Shown here: positions 51,041 through 61,861 of the stretch, one piece after another | Layout: every line of letters begins with the position of its first letter | Numbering within the stretch: position 1 is the first letter of the stretch | Source: Posidoniimonas corsicana | GTDB taxonomy: Bacteria > Planctomycetota > Planctomycetia > Pirellulales > Lacipirellulaceae | Direction of reading: 5' to 3' | Length of the DNA: 64,000 bases | Assembly: GCF_007859765.1 (NCBI RefSeq) | Contig: NZ_SIHJ01000007.1 | Location: forward strand, 17,310-81,309 | Program-made: the position numbers and the translations under genes | The notes under the pieces: generated by a model | What the model was told of the DNA's origin: nothing | The model's input: the letters and a program-made list of their open reading frames with translations, nothing else | The model's database searches: none

Positions 51041-52759
51041 CTACCGTCGGCTGGCCTGCTGGCCGCCGATGCCGCGGTCGACCTTGAACGAGTCGCCGTT
51101 CTCCGGCGAGACCTCAAACGCGACCAGGATCGTGCTGTCATGAACCTTCACCGGCACGCCCTCGGCAGTAATGGTGTCGCCCTTGGCGATGGACGCGGCC
51201 GCCTGTTTGGGCGAGCCGAGGTCGATCACGGCCGTCTGACCGTTGTCGGTCTTCACGTGGGCCAGCTTCCGATGCGAGTCATTGATGCTCACGGTCTGAA
51301 GCTTCTGCACCTTGCCAGAAACCTCGCTGGCGTCGGTCAGCTTGGCACGCTGCTGGCGGTCGTCAATCTTGGTGGTCTGACCGTTGTGCTGCAGCTTGCG
51401 GGCCAGCAGCACCTTGCCGCCGTCGCGGCTGCGGGCAGTGATGCCGTGGGCTGTGACGCGGTCGCCCTGCTGCAGGCTGACCCGTGAGCTGTCTGCCGCG
51501 CCCAGGTCGATCAGCACGCGGCCGTGCTGCGAGTCATTGACGAACGCCACCCGACGCTGCTCGCCGCGAACTTTAATCTGGCGGGTCGACTGCACTTCAC
51601 CCTGCACGCGGGCAGACGCCTGCCCCGACTGGGTTTGATCGCCGCTCCGCTGGTTGCGGGTCATCTGACTGGAAGTGCGGTCGATCTTGGTCTTGTCACC
51701 GTCGATCGTCACGGACTGAGCTAACACCACCTTGCGGTCGCCGGCTTTGGCGGGCACGCCGTTCACCTTGAGTTGGTCGCCCTGCTCGATGGTGGCGTCA
51801 AGCTCGTCGGCCGGGCCCAGGTCGCACAGGCACTTCTTGCCGGCGTCGGTCTTGAGGATCACCATCATCCGCTCCTCGCCGCGAATGTTCGCCTTCTTCG
51901 TGTCGGCCACCTTCCCCTTGAGTGAGGTCGCGTCGCGGTTGACCTTCATCTTGGAGTCGCTGCTCTGCAGCTTGACCCAGTCGGCCATCACGACACGCTT
52001 CTCACCCACTTTGCACGCCGGGCCGGCACAGGCAATCTCGTCGCCCTCGGTCAGGTCGGCGTTCTGCATGTGCTGGGCGGGGCCCAGGTCCACGACCGCC
52101 TGGCGGCCGCCGTCAGTCCTGATCATGGCGACCAGGTGCTTGGCGTCGCTGACGCTGGCCTTCTTCGTTTTCTGCACGGTACCGGTCAGGCGCTGCTGAC
52201 GGGAATCCTTAGCCTGCTGACCCTGGCGGGTCTGGCGCCCGTTCTGCTCGCCGGCGGGGTTGAGCGTGTAGAGCTCGCCGCCCTCGTAGACGCCATCGCC
52301 GTCCCAGTCGTAGCTGGTGAGCACGGCGTCGTAGTAGCCATCGTTGTCGTAGTCGGAGTAGATCGCCGCCGACTGGTAGATGCGGTCGTTGCTCAGGTCG
52401 TCGTAGGTGAAGAACTGACCATCGTAGTAGTCGTAGAACCAGTTGTCTTCGCTGTAGCGGTTGTCGTACCCGTAGCCGTTGTCACCGCGCGAAGCGTACG
52501 CGTCGTCTGCTTCGCGGTTGGCGTAGTCGTCGGTGTCCGACCAGCTCTCGTTCGTCGGGTGGAAGTCGTTGCCGTCAAACCACTCAGTGACGTCGTACCA
52601 CGCGTCCTGCTCGTAATACGGCGAACTCTCGGTCCAGTGCTGGTCGTCACCGGCTGCCTGGCCGCGGTCGTTGGATGCGGCGTTAGCGGGCGACGCCATC
52701 GCGAGTGGCAGGAACCCCATGCTAGCGATCGCCATGCTCCTCCAGAGCGTAATCTTCAT
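51041..52759 (-). CDS. secreted protein with EF-hand loop and four OB-like repeats
   Basis: 572 aa. GGAGA seven bases before the ATG; signal peptide ends PANAASN. Residues 40-165 are rich in Tyr, Asp and Trp and include a perfect EF-hand loop D151-W-D153-G-D155-G...E162, with a second partial loop at 136-147. Then four repeats of about 85 residues (191-276, 280-361, 385-467, 480-562), each with GxV, TDxGxxxxxDLG, GD-I/L-xxxG and VVLA/ILVA strands. The pattern suggests OB-like beta barrels. I do not know a named family. Confidence 0.7.
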   Translation of the reverse strand: MKITLWRSMAIASMGFLPLAMASPANAASNDRGQAAGDDQHWTESSPYYEQDAWYDVTEWFDGNDFHPTNESWSDTDDYANREADDAYASRGDNGYGYDNRYSEDNWFYDYYDGQFFTYDDLSNDRIYQSAAIYSDYDNDGYYDAVLTSYDWDGDGVYEGGELYTLNPAGEQNGRQTRQGQQAKDSRQQRLTGTVQKTKKASVSDAKHLVAMIRTDGGRQAVVDLGPAQHMQNADLTEGDEIACAGPACKVGEKRVVMADWVKLQSSDSKMKVNRDATSLKGKVADTKKANIRGEERMMVILKTDAGKKCLCDLGPADELDATIEQGDQLKVNGVPAKAGDRKVVLAQSVTIDGDKTKIDRTSSQMTRNQRSGDQTQSGQASARVQGEVQSTRQIKVRGEQRRVAFVNDSQHGRVLIDLGAADSSRVSLQQGDRVTAHGITARSRDGGKVLLARKLQHNGQTTKIDDRQQRAKLTDASEVSGKVQKLQTVSINDSHRKLAHVKTDNGQTAVIDLGSPKQAAASIAKGDTITAEGVPVKVHDSTILVAFEVSPENGDSFKVDRGIGGQQASRR

Positions 52760-53065
52760 GCTTTGTTCTCCTTCGTTGAATCTTCTTGCGGGTGTGGGGC
52801 CGCCGAGAGGAAGACGCGTTGCAGCGCTGAGGGGCGGCCCGCTGCGAGTGAAGTTGCAGGATCAAAGGTGCGAAGAGCGCGCCAGTCGGCAGATTTTTGG
52901 CGAATCGGACGAGATTACCGCTGGGTAGGGCTCGCGGCCGGTTGGAGCCCCGACAGGTCGGCCGCCGCGCCGGCAGACCGTGGTGGAACGTGGCAGCGGC
53001 GCCGGCGGGTGGCATGCCGGCAGGGTGACGGGGACGCGCGCAGGCTGTTCGATCGTCGCGCGCCG
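52760..53065. other. intergenic, upstream of the OB-repeat gene
   Basis: About 300 bp between two leftward genes. It contains the ribosome site of the 51041-52759 gene and presumably its promoter, but no consensus -10/-35 or RNA structure is convincing. Confidence 0.5.
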
Positions 53066-53998
53066 CTATTCGATTGGCGCGCCGGTCAGCCGCTCGTAGA
53101 TCTCGCGGAGCATCTTCTGCTCCAGCGGCTGGTCCCGGCCCAGCGGGATCCATGCGCCCGTGTCGCGTGTCTGGACGAGCTCGGCCCGCCGGTCGGTGGG
53201 CAGCGAGTTGTCGTAACGCACCGACGAATCGCCGGCTGACGCGTACTCGGGGCGGGGGACGTCCTCCAGCTCCTTGAACACCTGCGGCTCGACCGCCCAG
53301 CCGTTCGCGGTCGGCGTGACGCGGATGTAGCAGTGGCGGCGGATCGACTGCAGCGTGCTCTCCCAGCGGTTGTACGACCCCGCCACGTCCTTGCGGAATG
53401 GCTCGAAGATAGTCGCCCCGGCCCGCGGGGCGGTCTGCAGGTAGCCCTCGGTCAGCACGCCGTCGTTGAGCTGCACCGGCTGCTCGCGCGCGATCGGGAA
53501 ATAGGAGCTCACCACGTCGGCCATCTGGTCCCATGCCAGCTCGCTGTTCACGACCCGGATCACCATTGGGTTGGGCAGGGCGTTCTCCACCACCGGCGCC
53601 GACGGCAACCCGAAGTCGGGGCTGATGGCGGCCGGGCCGTTGGGCAGCACGTCGAACCAGCCCGGCTCGTCGACGCGCGGCGGGGCGAGCGGCGCCATCG
53701 GCGCGGCAAACGATGGAGGCGGCGCCGACGGCGCTGCGGGGGCGGCCTGGCCGGGCATCACGTACGCCGCGCCCGGCTCCATGATCACATACTCGCCGCC
53801 GTACCCCGGCACGCAGACCGACGGGTCGAAGCACGGGTTGCACGGGTCGTAGCAGCCCTCGATGTAGCAGGGGCCCTCCGCGTACGGGGGGTAGCCGGCG
53901 GAGGTCTGTTCCGGCGGCGCAATCGTCTTGCCGGGCTGCAGGTCCCAGCGGTGGCAGCCCGCCGTAGCGATCAGGATGGCGAGAATAATTCGGCGCAA
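53066..53998 (-). CDS. lipoprotein of unknown function
   Basis: 310 aa. Probable TTG start at 53998 with AGGAA upstream. Lipobox ATAGC (C15). A Cys/Pro/Tyr-rich segment (YIEGCYDPCNPCFDPSVCVPGYGG) and a Pro/Ala linker precede a conserved-looking domain (about 130-310) with NPMVIRVVNSELAWDQMADVVSSYFPI. This type is common next to planctomycete outer-membrane genes. No enzyme motif. Confidence 0.65.
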   Translation of the reverse strand: MRRIILAILIATAGCHRWDLQPGKTIAPPEQTSAGYPPYAEGPCYIEGCYDPCNPCFDPSVCVPGYGGEYVIMEPGAAYVMPGQAAPAAPSAPPPSFAAPMAPLAPPRVDEPGWFDVLPNGPAAISPDFGLPSAPVVENALPNPMVIRVVNSELAWDQMADVVSSYFPIAREQPVQLNDGVLTEGYLQTAPRAGATIFEPFRKDVAGSYNRWESTLQSIRRHCYIRVTPTANGWAVEPQVFKELEDVPRPEYASAGDSSVRYDNSLPTDRRAELVQTRDTGAWIPLGRDQPLEQKMLREIYERLTGAPIE

Positions 53999-54289
53999 CG
54001 CGGACGATTCCTATGGATTCACGGACGGCTGACCCGCGCAGGACGCGTGGGCAATCGCCGTCCGACCGCCCTTCGCGCGGCAGGGACGCCGCGTGAAGGC
54101 CTGTTCGGGAGCAGGGGGCGGCGGATGGTCCGGGATTCGACCCCGCGCAGCAAGGCCGATTTCGCCCGCCCGGGTCGGATAGGGGGCCTGGGTTGTTGAG
54201 AGCCCGGGAACTACCGCAGGCCGTCCGGCGTCAGAGTGGGTGAAGACCCCCAGGACCTTTTCAGAACCCCCTCGGTCGAGTTGATCGCC

Positions 54290-56587
54290 ATGCCCGCCCG
54301 CCACCCGCTGTTTCCCCTGTTTGCCCTGCTTCTCTTCGTTCAGCTGGCGCCGGCGCAGGGCCTGCTGATCGACGAGCGTCACCACCACTGGCTGCCCCGG
54401 CCCGTGCCGCGCCCGACGCCGGAGCAGGGGAGCTACCGCGTGCGGACGATCGACGTCAACGCGACGCTCAAGGACCAGGTGGCCGAGGTGCAGGTTTCTC
54501 AGACTTTCAAGAACGACAGCAGCCGCCAGATGGAGGTCTCGTTCGTGTTCCCGCTGCCCTACGACGGCGCGGTGAGGGACCTCACGTTGCTGGTCGACGG
54601 CAAGGAGTTCCAGGGCAAGCTGCTGCCCGCCGACGAGGCCCGCGCCAAGTACGAGGCGATCGTCCGCAGCAACAAGGACCCGGCGCTGCTCGAGTGGCTG
54701 GGCACGGGCATGTACAAGACCAGCGTCTTCCCGGTGCCGCCGCAGGGCGAGCGGACCGTGACGCTCCGCTACTCGCAGTTCTGCCGCAATAGCCAGGGGC
54801 TGACCGACTTTCTGCTGCCGCTAAGCACCGCCAAGTACACCAGCAAGCCGCTGGAGAAGCTGAGTGTGCGGGTGGCGATCGCCTCCTCGGCGCCGATTGC
54901 CAGCGTCTACTCGCCCACGCACGACGTAAAGATCGAACGCTCTGACAAGGGGCACGCGGTGGTCAGCTACCAGGCGACCGACGAGCTGCCGGCCGCCGAC
55001 CTCCGTGTGCTGTACGACACCGGCGGGTCCGGCGTGGGCGCAAGCGTCATCTCCTACCGGCCCGACTCCGGCGAGCCGGGCTACTTCGTGCTGCTCGCCA
55101 GCCCGGAGATCAAGTCGGAGGACCGCAAGCCGTTGCCCAAGAGCGTGCTGTTCGTAATGGACCGCTCCGGCAGCATGGCCGGCAAGAAGATGGATCAGGC
55201 CAAGGGAGCGCTGAAGTTTGTGCTCAACAACCTCAACGAGGACGACACCTTCAACATCGTCGCCTACGACAGCAACGTCGAGTCCTTCCGCCCGGAGCTG
55301 CAGCGCTACACCGACGAAACCCGCCGCGCGGCGATCGGCTTCGTCGACGGCCTGTACGCCGGCGGCAGCACCAACATCGACGGCGCGCTGAAGCGGGCGC
55401 TCGGCATGCTGCAGGACTCCGGCCGGCCGACCTACGTGCTGTTCTTGACCGACGGCCTGCCGACCTCGGGCCAGACCGGCGAGTCGGCCATTGTCGCGGC
55501 GAGCAAGTCGTCGAACAACGTCCGCGCCCGGGTGTTCCCGTTTGGGGTAGGGTACGACGTCAACAGCCGCCTGCTCGACCGCCTGGCGCGCGAGCACTTC
55601 GGCGCCACCGAGTACGTCCGCCCGGACGAGGACATCGAGGCCACCGTCAGCAAGCTGTACAACCGCATCGGGGCGCCGGTCATGACCGACGTGTCGGTCA
55701 CCTTCGACGTCGAGGGCGCCCAGCCCGAGGACGGGCCGGTGGTCAATCGGCTGTACCCCCGCGGCGCGTTCGACCTGTTCGCCGGCGACCAGACCGTGAT
55801 CGTGGGCCGCTACCGAAAGCCCGGCGCGGCCAAGGTGACGCTGAGCGGCGCCGTGCGGGGAGCGGAGCAGTCGCACGACTTCCCCGCCGAGTTGGTCGAC
55901 AGCAGCAGCGACGACACCAACGCCTTCGTCGCCCGCCTGTGGGCCACCCGCCGGGTCGGTGAGATCATCGACGAGATTGATCTGAGCGGCAAGAACTCCG
56001 AGCTGATCAAAGAGCTGGTCGACCTGGCCACCCGCCACGGCATCGTCACGCAGTACACGTCGTTCCTGGCCGACGAGAACGCCAACCCGAACGCGGACGC
56101 CAGCAACCGGCGGCACGCCCTGGAGGCGACGGAGTCGCTGGCCGAGGCGGGCGGCGAGTTCGGCTTCAACCAGCGTGGCGCCAAGCAGCAGCTGCTCAAC
56201 GCCCCAGCCGCTGGGCCGGCGCGGAGCAGCCGGTTCGGCGGCTTCGGGGGACGCGGCGGCGCGGCGGCCGACCTCGCCCCGGCGGAACTCTCCCGCCGGC
56301 AGCTGGGCCGCACCCGCGGCAACGCGTTCTACTACGACGCCCGTCAGGACAGCTCCCAGATGGCGGCCAACATCCGGCAGGTCGGCCGCAAGACTTTCTT
56401 CCTGCGGAACGGCAACTGGGTCGACTCGTCCGTGACCGAAGAGGAGGAGCAGAACGCCCAACACGTCGAGCGGTACGGCCGCGACTACTTCGACCTGGCC
56501 GCCAACAACGGCCGCCACGTGGTTCAGTACCTGGCGATCGAGGAGCCGGTGATCGTGAAGATCGGCGGGCGGGTGTACTCGTGGTGA
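54290..56587 (+). CDS. VIT plus von Willebrand A domain secreted protein
   Basis: 765 aa. Signal peptide ends APAQG. The VIT domain (about 45-180; SFVFPLPYDGAVRDLTLLVDG and YEAIVRSNKDPALLEW) is followed by a VWA domain (285-460) with MIDAS DRSGS (D291, S293, S295) and VLFLTDGLPTSG. The C-terminal half has TDVSVTFDVEGAQ, a Gly-rich stretch FGGFGGRGGAA, and FYYDARQD. Architecture as in inter-alpha-trypsin inhibitor heavy chain. Monocistronic, with no obvious partner. Confidence 0.88.
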   Translation: MPARHPLFPLFALLLFVQLAPAQGLLIDERHHHWLPRPVPRPTPEQGSYRVRTIDVNATLKDQVAEVQVSQTFKNDSSRQMEVSFVFPLPYDGAVRDLTLLVDGKEFQGKLLPADEARAKYEAIVRSNKDPALLEWLGTGMYKTSVFPVPPQGERTVTLRYSQFCRNSQGLTDFLLPLSTAKYTSKPLEKLSVRVAIASSAPIASVYSPTHDVKIERSDKGHAVVSYQATDELPAADLRVLYDTGGSGVGASVISYRPDSGEPGYFVLLASPEIKSEDRKPLPKSVLFVMDRSGSMAGKKMDQAKGALKFVLNNLNEDDTFNIVAYDSNVESFRPELQRYTDETRRAAIGFVDGLYAGGSTNIDGALKRALGMLQDSGRPTYVLFLTDGLPTSGQTGESAIVAASKSSNNVRARVFPFGVGYDVNSRLLDRLAREHFGATEYVRPDEDIEATVSKLYNRIGAPVMTDVSVTFDVEGAQPEDGPVVNRLYPRGAFDLFAGDQTVIVGRYRKPGAAKVTLSGAVRGAEQSHDFPAELVDSSSDDTNAFVARLWATRRVGEIIDEIDLSGKNSELIKELVDLATRHGIVTQYTSFLADENANPNADASNRRHALEATESLAEAGGEFGFNQRGAKQQLLNAPAAGPARSSRFGGFGGRGGAAADLAPAELSRRQLGRTRGNAFYYDARQDSSQMAANIRQVGRKTFFLRNGNWVDSSVTEEEEQNAQHVERYGRDYFDLAANNGRHVVQYLAIEEPVIVKIGGRVYSW

Positions 56588-56642
56588 GTGGATGCAGGGG
56601 GGCCGCTTGCCACGAGTAGATGACGAGAGGGGAGCTCGCGCG

Positions 56643-56956
56643 TCAGCGGCCCGACTCAAACCACCACAATTTCCAGATACAGAGCAGCCCAAACCAGACG
56701 GTGATATTGAGGAGTAACCCTGGGATAAAGTTGAAGGCGGGGTGGATTGTTGTTGGAACTATGCCGAGCACGTAGTGAGGGAACGTCAGGAAGGCGTACG
56801 TGTAACGGAGCGTCAGGGGGGCAAGGAACCGAAGGAACGGCGCGCCGACCAGTAGCGCCAGGTAGGACGCACTTCCAAAAAGGACGCTGTGCAGCAGTAC
56901 TGACAGGCTGTCTTGCAAGGGCGGTGTAGGCGCCGGCGGATGGTCCGAAGGCCTGC

Positions 56957-56960
<4 letters not shown>
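56643..56960 (-). CDS. small membrane protein after the DUF1501 gene
   Basis: 105 aa. GTG start at 56960 overlaps the DUF1501 stop as GTGA, which is typical of translational coupling. Three helices (about 20-40, 50-70, 82-98) with a Pro-rich head. The frame is coherent and hydrophobic in the expected places. No family known. Codon usage is less GC-biased than that of its neighbours, so a chance overlap cannot be excluded. Confidence 0.55.
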
Positions 56961-58378
<1,418 letters not shown>

Positions 58379-58400
58379 GAATGCTGGTAGGCGATGGTTG

Positions 58401-60788
58401 CTAATTCCGAGTGGTGGCTTCGCCCAGGTTCAACGCCAGGCGGCACGCGAAGGTCCAGGCGGCCAGCTCTGCTTGGTCGGCGTGTGATGGGCGGTCGTGC
58501 AGGCCGACGCCGAGCAGCTTAGCGGCCTCGTCGGTGTGGTCGGCGTAGTGGTGGTGCTGCGCGCTTACGAGCGATAGCACCGCCTGGCGTTCTAGGTCGT
58601 CTGCTGGCCGTGAGACCGCGCGGCGGAAGATCTCATCGACCCGCGCGTCGGGCGTCGCGTGGGCGGCGACCACCTCGGCCGCCATCACCCGGGCGGCCTC
58701 GACAAAGGTCGGGTCGTTGAGCAGGGTGAGCGTCGCGAGCGGCGTGTTGGAACGGGCCCGGCGGGCGGTGCACTCCTCGCGGGTGGGGGCGTCAAACGCC
58801 TTGAGCATTGGGTGCAGGAACTGCCGCTGCCAGTGCACGTACACGCCCCGCCGCCACTGGTTGTTGTCCTTGTCGGCGTGGTACCGGCGGGTGGGGAAGT
58901 TGAGGTGCTGGTAGTAGTCGACCGGCTGATACGGCCGAACGCTCGGCCCGCCGAGTTCATGGACCAGCAGGCCGCTGGCGTCGAGCGCGGCGTCGCGGAT
59001 CATCTCGGCCGGCAGCCGGAACCGTCCCTGCCGCGCGAGCAGCGCGTTGCCCGGGTCGCGTTCGAGCAGCTCATCCGGCGCGACCGACGACTGCCGGTAC
59101 GCCTGGCTCGTCACGATCTGCTTCATCAGGTGCTTGACGTCCCACCCGGAGCGGACGAACTCCACCGCCAGGTTGTCGAGCAGCTTCGGGTGCGTGGGTG
59201 GGCGGCCCTGGCCGCCGAAGTCATCCTGCACCGGCGCCAGACCCTCGCCCCACAGCAGGGCCCAGTAGCGGTTGGCCATCACCCGCGCGGTCAGCAGGCC
59301 GGCGCCGTCGTCGGCGTCGACCAGCCAGCGGGCCAGGTCGAGCCGCGTGGCCTGGCCGTCCCCGGCCGTCCAGCCGAGCGCAGCCGGCGCCGCCGGCCGT
59401 ACGACCGGGCCGGATTCGTCCTGCCAGTCCCCCCGCGGCAGCACCCGCACCTCGCGCGGCGCGGTTGCGGCGGCGATCGGCATGCTGACGGTCTGGGCGA
59501 GGCGTTCATGCTTAGCGGTCAACTCGTCGACCGGCTCGCCGGCCGACTCGATCTCCGCGATCAACAGCTCAAGCTCCGCGAGCCGCTGCCGCTGGTAGAC
59601 GCTCTGCACGGGCAGCTCCGGCGCGCGGAGCGTCGGGTTGCGGTTGTTGGCCGCCGCGTACTGGTCGCGGAGGTGCTCCTCATCGTCGATGTCGGCGAAG
59701 AACGCGCCGAGTGCGTAGAACTCGTCAATCGATAGCGGGTCGAACTTGTGGTCGTGGCACTGGCTGCAGCCCATGGTGGCCGCCATCCAGACCTGCGACA
59801 CGTTCCGCACGCGGTCAGCCAGGTAGATCGCACGGTACTCCTTCAGCTGCACGCCCCCCTCGTGCGAGGTCTGCAGCAGCCGGTTGTAGCCCGACGCGAT
59901 ACGGTCATCTGTGTCGGCGTCGGGCAGTAGGTCGCCGGCGAGCTGCTCGACCGTGAAGTCGGAGAACGGCTTGTTGGAGTTCAGGGAGTGGATCACGTAG
60001 TCGCGGTACGGCCACACGGTCTGCTCCTGGTCGCCGTGGTAGCCAACCGTGTCGGCGTAGCGGACGAGGTCGAGCCAGTGGATCGCCATTCGTTCGCCGA
60101 ACCGCGGCGACGCGAGGAACCGGTCGACCATCCGCTCGTAGGCGCCGTCCGACGGGTCGGCGGCGAACGCGTCCACGACCGCCTGCGCCGGCGGCAGCCC
60201 GGTTAGGTCGAACGCCAGCCGGCGGGCGAGCGTCACCGGGTCGGCAGGCGGCGCCGGCGTGAGGCCTTCGCGGCGGAGGCGATCCAGCACAAAGTTGTCG
60301 ATCCAGTTCGCGGAGGTGGCGCCGTGGTCAAGCGTCGGCGGCTCCGTCCACCTCGGCGGCACGTACGCCCACGGCGGCGAGTAGGGAGCGCCCGCGGCGA
60401 TCCATTCGCGCAGCGTCTGCTTCTCGGTCGGGGTGAGTTCCTTGTGAGAGTCGGGCGGCGGCATCATCAGGTGCGGGTCGCCCGATTCGATGCGGGCGAG
60501 CACCTCGCTCTTCGCAGGGGCCGCGTGGTCGATGGCCCGCCGACCCCTGAGGTCGGCCTTGGCCGCCTCTTCGATGTCGAGCCGCAGGCCGGCCGCACGG
60601 TGCGCCGAATCCGGCCCGTGGCACGCGAAGCATTTGTCGGAAAGGATCGGCCGGACCTGGCGGTTGAAGTCCCAGTCCGCCCACACCGGGTGCGCGAACA
60701 GCACGCAGGCCAACGTTGTGAGCAGGGGCTTCAGCACGGCGGACGAGGGCAGGGACGGTGGGCGAGAAGGTCCATCCATTGTACCCAT
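58401..60788 (-). CDS. PSCyt1-DUF1549-DUF1553 cytochrome-like protein
   Basis: 795 aa. Signal segment (about 18-37), then a cytochrome-like CFACH (53-57), DUF1549 (about 160-350) with a second CSQCH (341-345), and DUF1553 (about 470-780) with WDVKHLMKQIVTSQAYRQSS. Heme attachment at the CxxCH sites is assumed. Start uncertain: ATG 60788 or 60779, and a GTG near residue 18 could be used. Secreted, probably acting with the DUF1501 protein in oxidative or hydrolytic sugar breakdown. Confidence 0.9.
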   Translation of the reverse strand: MGTMDGPSRPPSLPSSAVLKPLLTTLACVLFAHPVWADWDFNRQVRPILSDKCFACHGPDSAHRAAGLRLDIEEAAKADLRGRRAIDHAAPAKSEVLARIESGDPHLMMPPPDSHKELTPTEKQTLREWIAAGAPYSPPWAYVPPRWTEPPTLDHGATSANWIDNFVLDRLRREGLTPAPPADPVTLARRLAFDLTGLPPAQAVVDAFAADPSDGAYERMVDRFLASPRFGERMAIHWLDLVRYADTVGYHGDQEQTVWPYRDYVIHSLNSNKPFSDFTVEQLAGDLLPDADTDDRIASGYNRLLQTSHEGGVQLKEYRAIYLADRVRNVSQVWMAATMGCSQCHDHKFDPLSIDEFYALGAFFADIDDEEHLRDQYAAANNRNPTLRAPELPVQSVYQRQRLAELELLIAEIESAGEPVDELTAKHERLAQTVSMPIAAATAPREVRVLPRGDWQDESGPVVRPAAPAALGWTAGDGQATRLDLARWLVDADDGAGLLTARVMANRYWALLWGEGLAPVQDDFGGQGRPPTHPKLLDNLAVEFVRSGWDVKHLMKQIVTSQAYRQSSVAPDELLERDPGNALLARQGRFRLPAEMIRDAALDASGLLVHELGGPSVRPYQPVDYYQHLNFPTRRYHADKDNNQWRRGVYVHWQRQFLHPMLKAFDAPTREECTARRARSNTPLATLTLLNDPTFVEAARVMAAEVVAAHATPDARVDEIFRRAVSRPADDLERQAVLSLVSAQHHHYADHTDEAAKLLGVGLHDRPSHADQAELAAWTFACRLALNLGEATTRN

Positions 60789-60912
60789 CCGCCGCGGCCA
60801 TTGAACGCCCGCCGCGGGCGGTTGGCGCCCTGGATCGAGCCAACCTTGCTGCTGCCAGCGGCGGCCACTACGATTGCAGGCTTGTCACGCAACCACTACA
60901 GCGAGCAACAGG

Positions 60913-61737
60913 ATGCAGGCAGTCGACCCGGGCGAGGGCCCCAAGTGGAAACCGCTGGAGCGGAACGAGCGCCGTGTGCTGGGCGTGCTGGTCGAGAAAG
61001 CTAAGACCACGCCGTCCGCCTACCCGCTGACGCTCAACGCGCTGCGCACCGGCAGCAACCAGAAGAGCAACCGCTTCCCGTCGATGGAGCTCGAGGAGCA
61101 CCACATCGAGGACGCGGTGGAGAGCCTGCAGAAGCAGGGCGCCGTGACCCGCCTGCAGGGCGACGGCCGCACCGAGAAGTTCCGCCACCACGCGTACGAG
61201 TGGCTGGGCGTGGACAAGGTCGAGCTGGCCGTGATGGCCGAGCTGCTGCTGCGCGGCGCCCAGACGCTCGGCGAGCTCCGCGCCCGCGCGTCCCGCATGG
61301 AGCCGATCAAGACCCAGGGCGACCTGCAGCCCATCGTCAATGCGCTGGTCGAGCGTGGTCTGATGGTCTACCTCACCCCTCCCGGCCGCGGCGCCGTGGT
61401 GACCCACAACCTGTACCAGCCGCAGGAGCTGGAGAAGGTGCAGCGCGAGCACGGCGGCGGCCTGCCGTCGCAGCCTGTCGTGCAGCCGGCGCCGCCAACG
61501 CCGCCGCCCACTTCTGTGCGGCCCAACGAGGCGCCCTCCGCCGCGCCGGAGGTGATGCAGCCCGGCTTCCGCGAGGACCCGCCGGCGCCGGCGCCGCGGA
61601 CGGCGGACGATTCGGACCTGCGGGACCAGATCGAGCAGCTCCGCGGCGAGCTCGCCGAGCTCCGCGAGGAGTACAAGTCGGAGGTCGCGGACCTGCGTTC
61701 CGAACTCGAGGACGTGCTGCGGCAACTCACCGGCTGA
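60913..61737 (+). CDS. YceH family (DUF480) protein with coiled-coil tail
   Basis: 274 aa. The N-terminal 180 residues are the double winged-helix DUF480/YceH fold: LERNERRVLGVLVEKAKTTP, YPLTLNALRTGSNQKSNR, VESLQKQGAVTR, HNLYQP. E. coli YceH is about 215 aa; the extra here is a Pro-rich linker and a terminal coiled coil (about 242-274: RDQIEQLRGELAELREEY). Cytoplasmic, function unknown in the family. Start ATG 60913 preferred over an upstream frame. Confidence 0.85.
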   Translation: MQAVDPGEGPKWKPLERNERRVLGVLVEKAKTTPSAYPLTLNALRTGSNQKSNRFPSMELEEHHIEDAVESLQKQGAVTRLQGDGRTEKFRHHAYEWLGVDKVELAVMAELLLRGAQTLGELRARASRMEPIKTQGDLQPIVNALVERGLMVYLTPPGRGAVVTHNLYQPQELEKVQREHGGGLPSQPVVQPAPPTPPPTSVRPNEAPSAAPEVMQPGFREDPPAPAPRTADDSDLRDQIEQLRGELAELREEYKSEVADLRSELEDVLRQLTG

Positions 61738-61783
61738 CCACACCGCGGCCGTTCAGCGCCGCATCGTGCGGCCGCCGGCCCCG

Positions 61784-61792
61784 TGCTATGAT
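61784..61792 (+). promoter_or_regulatory. extended -10 promoter of the BASS transporter gene
   Basis: TGC-TATGAT (61784-61792) is an exact extended -10 motif, flanked by GCCCC and GGGGC arms that form a 20-bp inverted repeat. No clear -35. Start near 61799, 63 bases before the ATG at 61862. Confidence 0.5.
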
Positions 61793-61861
61793 GGGGCTTT
61801 GGCCGGGCGCTGCCTCGGCTGAACGCCGCAGCCGACCCCACCCACCACGCCCGCAGCGCCG

